Assembly: GCA_038523925.1 (NCBI GenBank)
Contig: JBCBIY010000004.1
Location: 1 to 64,000, forward strand
DNA: 64,000 nucleotides
Origin: JBCBWG01 sp038523925
Lineage (GTDB): Bacteria; Pseudomonadota; Alphaproteobacteria; Rhizobiales; Hyphomicrobiaceae
Direction: 5' to 3'
A program made the translations under genes and the position numbers. Position 1 is the stretch's first letter. Each line of letters opens with the position of its first letter. The notes below the pieces were generated by a model that ran no database searches, was not told where the DNA came from, and saw only the letters and a program-made list of their open reading frames with translations. Below are positions 62,104 through 64,000 of this stretch, in pieces.

Positions 62104-63300
62104 TCAGGCGGCCTTTGCGGCGCCGTCATCGCCCTCGGCTTCAGCAGCGGCAGCTTCCGCAGCGCTTCGGCCTTTCGCGGACTTCGCGAGGATCTCTACG
62201 ATACGCTGCACCGAACCGCGCTCATCGAGCTTCTCGACGGCTGCAAGTTCACGGGCCATGCGGTCCAACGCCTGCTCATAGAGCTGACGTTCTGAATAGG
62301 ACTGCTCCGGCTGGTTCTCGGACCGGTAGAGATCACGCACGACCTCCGCGATCGAGATCAGATCGCCGGAATTGATCTTCGCTTCGTACTCCTGCGCGCG
62401 GCGGCTCCACATCGTCCGCTTGATGCGCGCACGACCGGTCAGCGTCTTCATCGCCTTTGCGAGCAAGTCGTCTTCGGCGAGCTTCCGCATGCCGACGCTC
62501 TCAAGCTTCGACGTCGGCACGCGCAGGGTCATCTTGTCCTTCTCGAACGTGATAACGAACAGCTCGAGTGCCATGCCGGCAATCTCCTGCTCCTCGATCC
62601 CGACGATCTGGCCGACACCGTGCGCCGGGTAGACGACGTGCTCGTGCAGCTTGAAGCCATGACGCTGGTTGACGGGCTTTCGATCAACGGCGGGCGCGAC
62701 TGGCGCGGTCTTGCGCGCGGCGGCCGGCTTCACGGCGGCTGCGGCATGACGCACGGCCCCTGCCGTTTTCTTCATGCCCGGCACGACGGGCGCACCGACG
62801 CTGATGCGGCCCTTCTTCGCCGGCTTCACCTGCTCGGCAACCTTTTTGACGGCGGCTGCGATCTTTTCCTTGGTCGTCTTCGGCGTCGCCTTCGAAGCCG
62901 CCGTTTTCTTAGCCGGTGCCTTCTTCGCCGTCGGTGCTGTCACTTTCTTGGGCGTGGCTGCGACCTTTTTGACCGGCGTCTTCTTCGCCGGAGCCGAAGC
63001 GGCTTTCGCCGTCGTCTTCACGGCCGCCTTCTTCGTCGCGGGCTTTGCAGCCGACCGCGCTTTCGGGGCAGCCGCCTTTGTCTTGACCGAGGCCGTCGCC
63101 TTCTTCGCCGCCGCCGCTGCGCGCGGCTTTGCTGACGCCGGCTTCGGCGCCTTTTTGGCCGCCGGCGCCGCTTTCGTCGCCGCAGCCTTCACCTTTGCCT
63201 TGGAGGACACCGCAGCCTTCTTTTTCGCAGGGGCGGACGCCTTTCGGGCCGTCTTGGACGCGGCTTTCGCCGTACCTGCAGATTTCTTAGCCTGGGCCAT
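62104..63300 (-). CDS. carD: CarD-family RNA polymerase regulator with histone H1-like N-terminus
   Basis: A protein of 398 residues. Residues 1 to about 210 are almost only Ala, Lys, Pro, Ser, Thr and Val with repeated KKA/PAKK blocks, like histone H1 tails. From about 213 comes a CarD/CdnL domain: HGFKLHEHVVYPAHGVGQIV, LRVPTSKLESVGMRKL, MWSRRAQEYEAKINSGDL and a helical C-terminus. CarD binds the RNAP beta subunit and stabilises open promoter complexes. Most alphaproteobacterial CarD proteins are about 170-200 residues. The ferredoxin gene upstream is the usual neighbour. Confidence 0.92.
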   Translation of the reverse strand: MAQAKKSAGTAKAASKTARKASAPAKKKAAVSSKAKVKAAATKAAPAAKKAPKPASAKPRAAAAAKKATASVKTKAAAPKARSAAKPATKKAAVKTTAKAASAPAKKTPVKKVAATPKKVTAPTAKKAPAKKTAASKATPKTTKEKIAAAVKKVAEQVKPAKKGRISVGAPVVPGMKKTAGAVRHAAAAVKPAAARKTAPVAPAVDRKPVNQRHGFKLHEHVVYPAHGVGQIVGIEEQEIAGMALELFVITFEKDKMTLRVPTSKLESVGMRKLAEDDLLAKAMKTLTGRARIKRTMWSRRAQEYEAKINSGDLISIAEVVRDLYRSENQPEQSYSERQLYEQALDRMARELAAVEKLDERGSVQRIVEILAKSAKGRSAAEAAAAEAEGDDGAAKAA

Positions 63301-63749
63301 GGGTGTTGTTACCTCTTCACGCTACCGGCGTTGCGGCGGTCCGATACAGCGCCGCATCATCAACAGCCCGCGGATGTTGTGCCAGCCACGAGCATATCGC
63401 GACGGGCAACCCGCAGGCTGCACTCAAAGTCGTCCGGAGGACCGGATATCTATCGTGGTGGTGGACTTGGGGGATCGAGACGGAAGCTCGGATCCGCGAT
63501 TGTCCCATAAACTGTAACGAACGCTCATGTGCTCTCGGCGCAAAAATTCTCACCACGCCCAAGGGCATAGCACAAAACGGGACCGAAATGAAGGGCGATC
63601 GTGTCGGAATCGCAACAATAGTGAAGGCTGGCCCGCGGGGGATTAGCCGTCCGCAGGCTGGTTAAATCAGGCGAGGCTTCCGGCGCCGGCGGAAAATAGG
63701 CACGGACCGGGTCGTTCAATGCATCGTGGCGAACGTCAGCCGCGGAGGA
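63301..63749. other. 449-bp gap between fdxA and carD
   Basis: The region should hold the carD promoter and the end of the fdxA transcript. Short open frames on both strands lack recognisable content. I see no RNA gene, repeat or clear terminator. Confidence 0.5.
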
Positions 63750-64000
63750 TCAATCCCCTTCGCCAGGCTCCGCCGAGAAGTACTGTTCGAACTTGTTCTT
63801 CTTGTCCTGGAACTCCTCGGCGTCGGCCGGCTGTTCCTTCTTGACCGTTATGTTCGGCCACTTGTCAGCATAGTCGGCGTTGAGCTTAACCCATTTCTCA
63901 AGTCCGGGCTCGGTATCCGGCTTGATCGCATCGACCGGACATTCGGGTTCGCACACGCCGCAGTCAATGCACTCATCCGGGTGGATGACCAGCATGTTTG
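63750..64000 (-). CDS. fdxA: 7Fe ferredoxin FdxA (5' end outside window)
   Basis: The visible 3' part codes the second [4Fe-4S] binding motif, CIDCGVCEPECP, followed by VDAIKPDTEPGLEKWVKLNA and an acidic tail (FSAEPGEGD). The frame stays open past the internal ATG at 63995 to the window edge, and the family's first half (the [3Fe-4S] part, about 35 residues) is expected beyond 64000. It serves as a small electron carrier. Confidence 0.9.
   Translation of the reverse strand, partial: NMLVIHPDECIDCGVCEPECPVDAIKPDTEPGLEKWVKLNADYADKWPNITVKKEQPADAEEFQDKKNKFEQYFSAEPGEGD

Overview
The window is GC-rich, gene-dense bacterial chromosome, most likely from an alphaproteobacterium of the Hyphomicrobiales type. 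The signs are: hisB divergent from hslVU; a fdxA-carD pair at the right end; two GTTC-N7-GTTC elements (the alphaproteobacterial LexA motif); coaBC-dut adjacency; and a formate dehydrogenase with the fused NuoEF-type beta subunit known from Methylobacterium. Species cannot be named from the sequence alone.

Left part (1-29.9 kb) is mostly housekeeping. It starts with tandem 120-bp repeats that carry copies of the 3' end of the adjacent tRNA-Gly(CCC), then two alpha/beta hydrolases and a GT4 glycosyltransferase. The translation block follows: infC (apparently starting at ATC), dps, rpmI, rplT, pheS and pheT. A membrane protein and an opposing YceI-cytochrome b561-YceI operon separate pheS from pheT. 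Next are lepA with a baeRF-like release-factor homologue behind it, a TspO/MBR-like protein, dinB, and a split leftward histidine locus (hisB, DUF2628, hisH; then hisA, an arginase-family gene, hisF). A Cas2/SinR-like gene with two LexA-type boxes upstream lies inside the his locus. hslVU, coaBC, dut and cysK close the block.

Middle part (29.9-43.7 kb) is the least ordinary. A leftward operon with overlapping or nearly touching reading frames encodes a 2434-residue LEPR-type repeat protein, a periplasmic HlyD-like adaptor, a GAF-like/HlyD fusion and an M50 metalloprotease fused to a lipoyl/HlyD domain. There is no ABC exporter, no TolC and no RTX repeats. I read it as a candidate self-contained export or surface-display system. 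Next to it are an orphan TRAP solute-binding protein and a regulator combining a DNA-binding domain with a binding-protein domain.

Right-centre (43.8-56 kb) is an oxalate/formate module: oxalyl-CoA decarboxylase, formyl-CoA transferase, an FDH-type formyltransferase/hydrolase, formate-THF ligase, a GntR regulator, and divergently a two-subunit NAD-dependent Mo/W formate dehydrogenase. Together they would convert oxalate to CO2 and NADH and feed formate into C1-folate. The 3' end of the ligase gene exists in a second, diverged copy.

Right end (56-64 kb): a resolvase pseudogene and a lower-GC patch (Mrr-like nuclease, unknown protein) abut the 3' end of tRNA-Arg(CCT), which suggests a degraded integrated element. 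Then come a CobW GTPase and DUF1826 gene behind a Zur-like box, a thermonuclease-domain protein, a CarD regulator with a histone H1-like N-terminus, and the 3' part of a 7Fe ferredoxin gene cut by the window edge.
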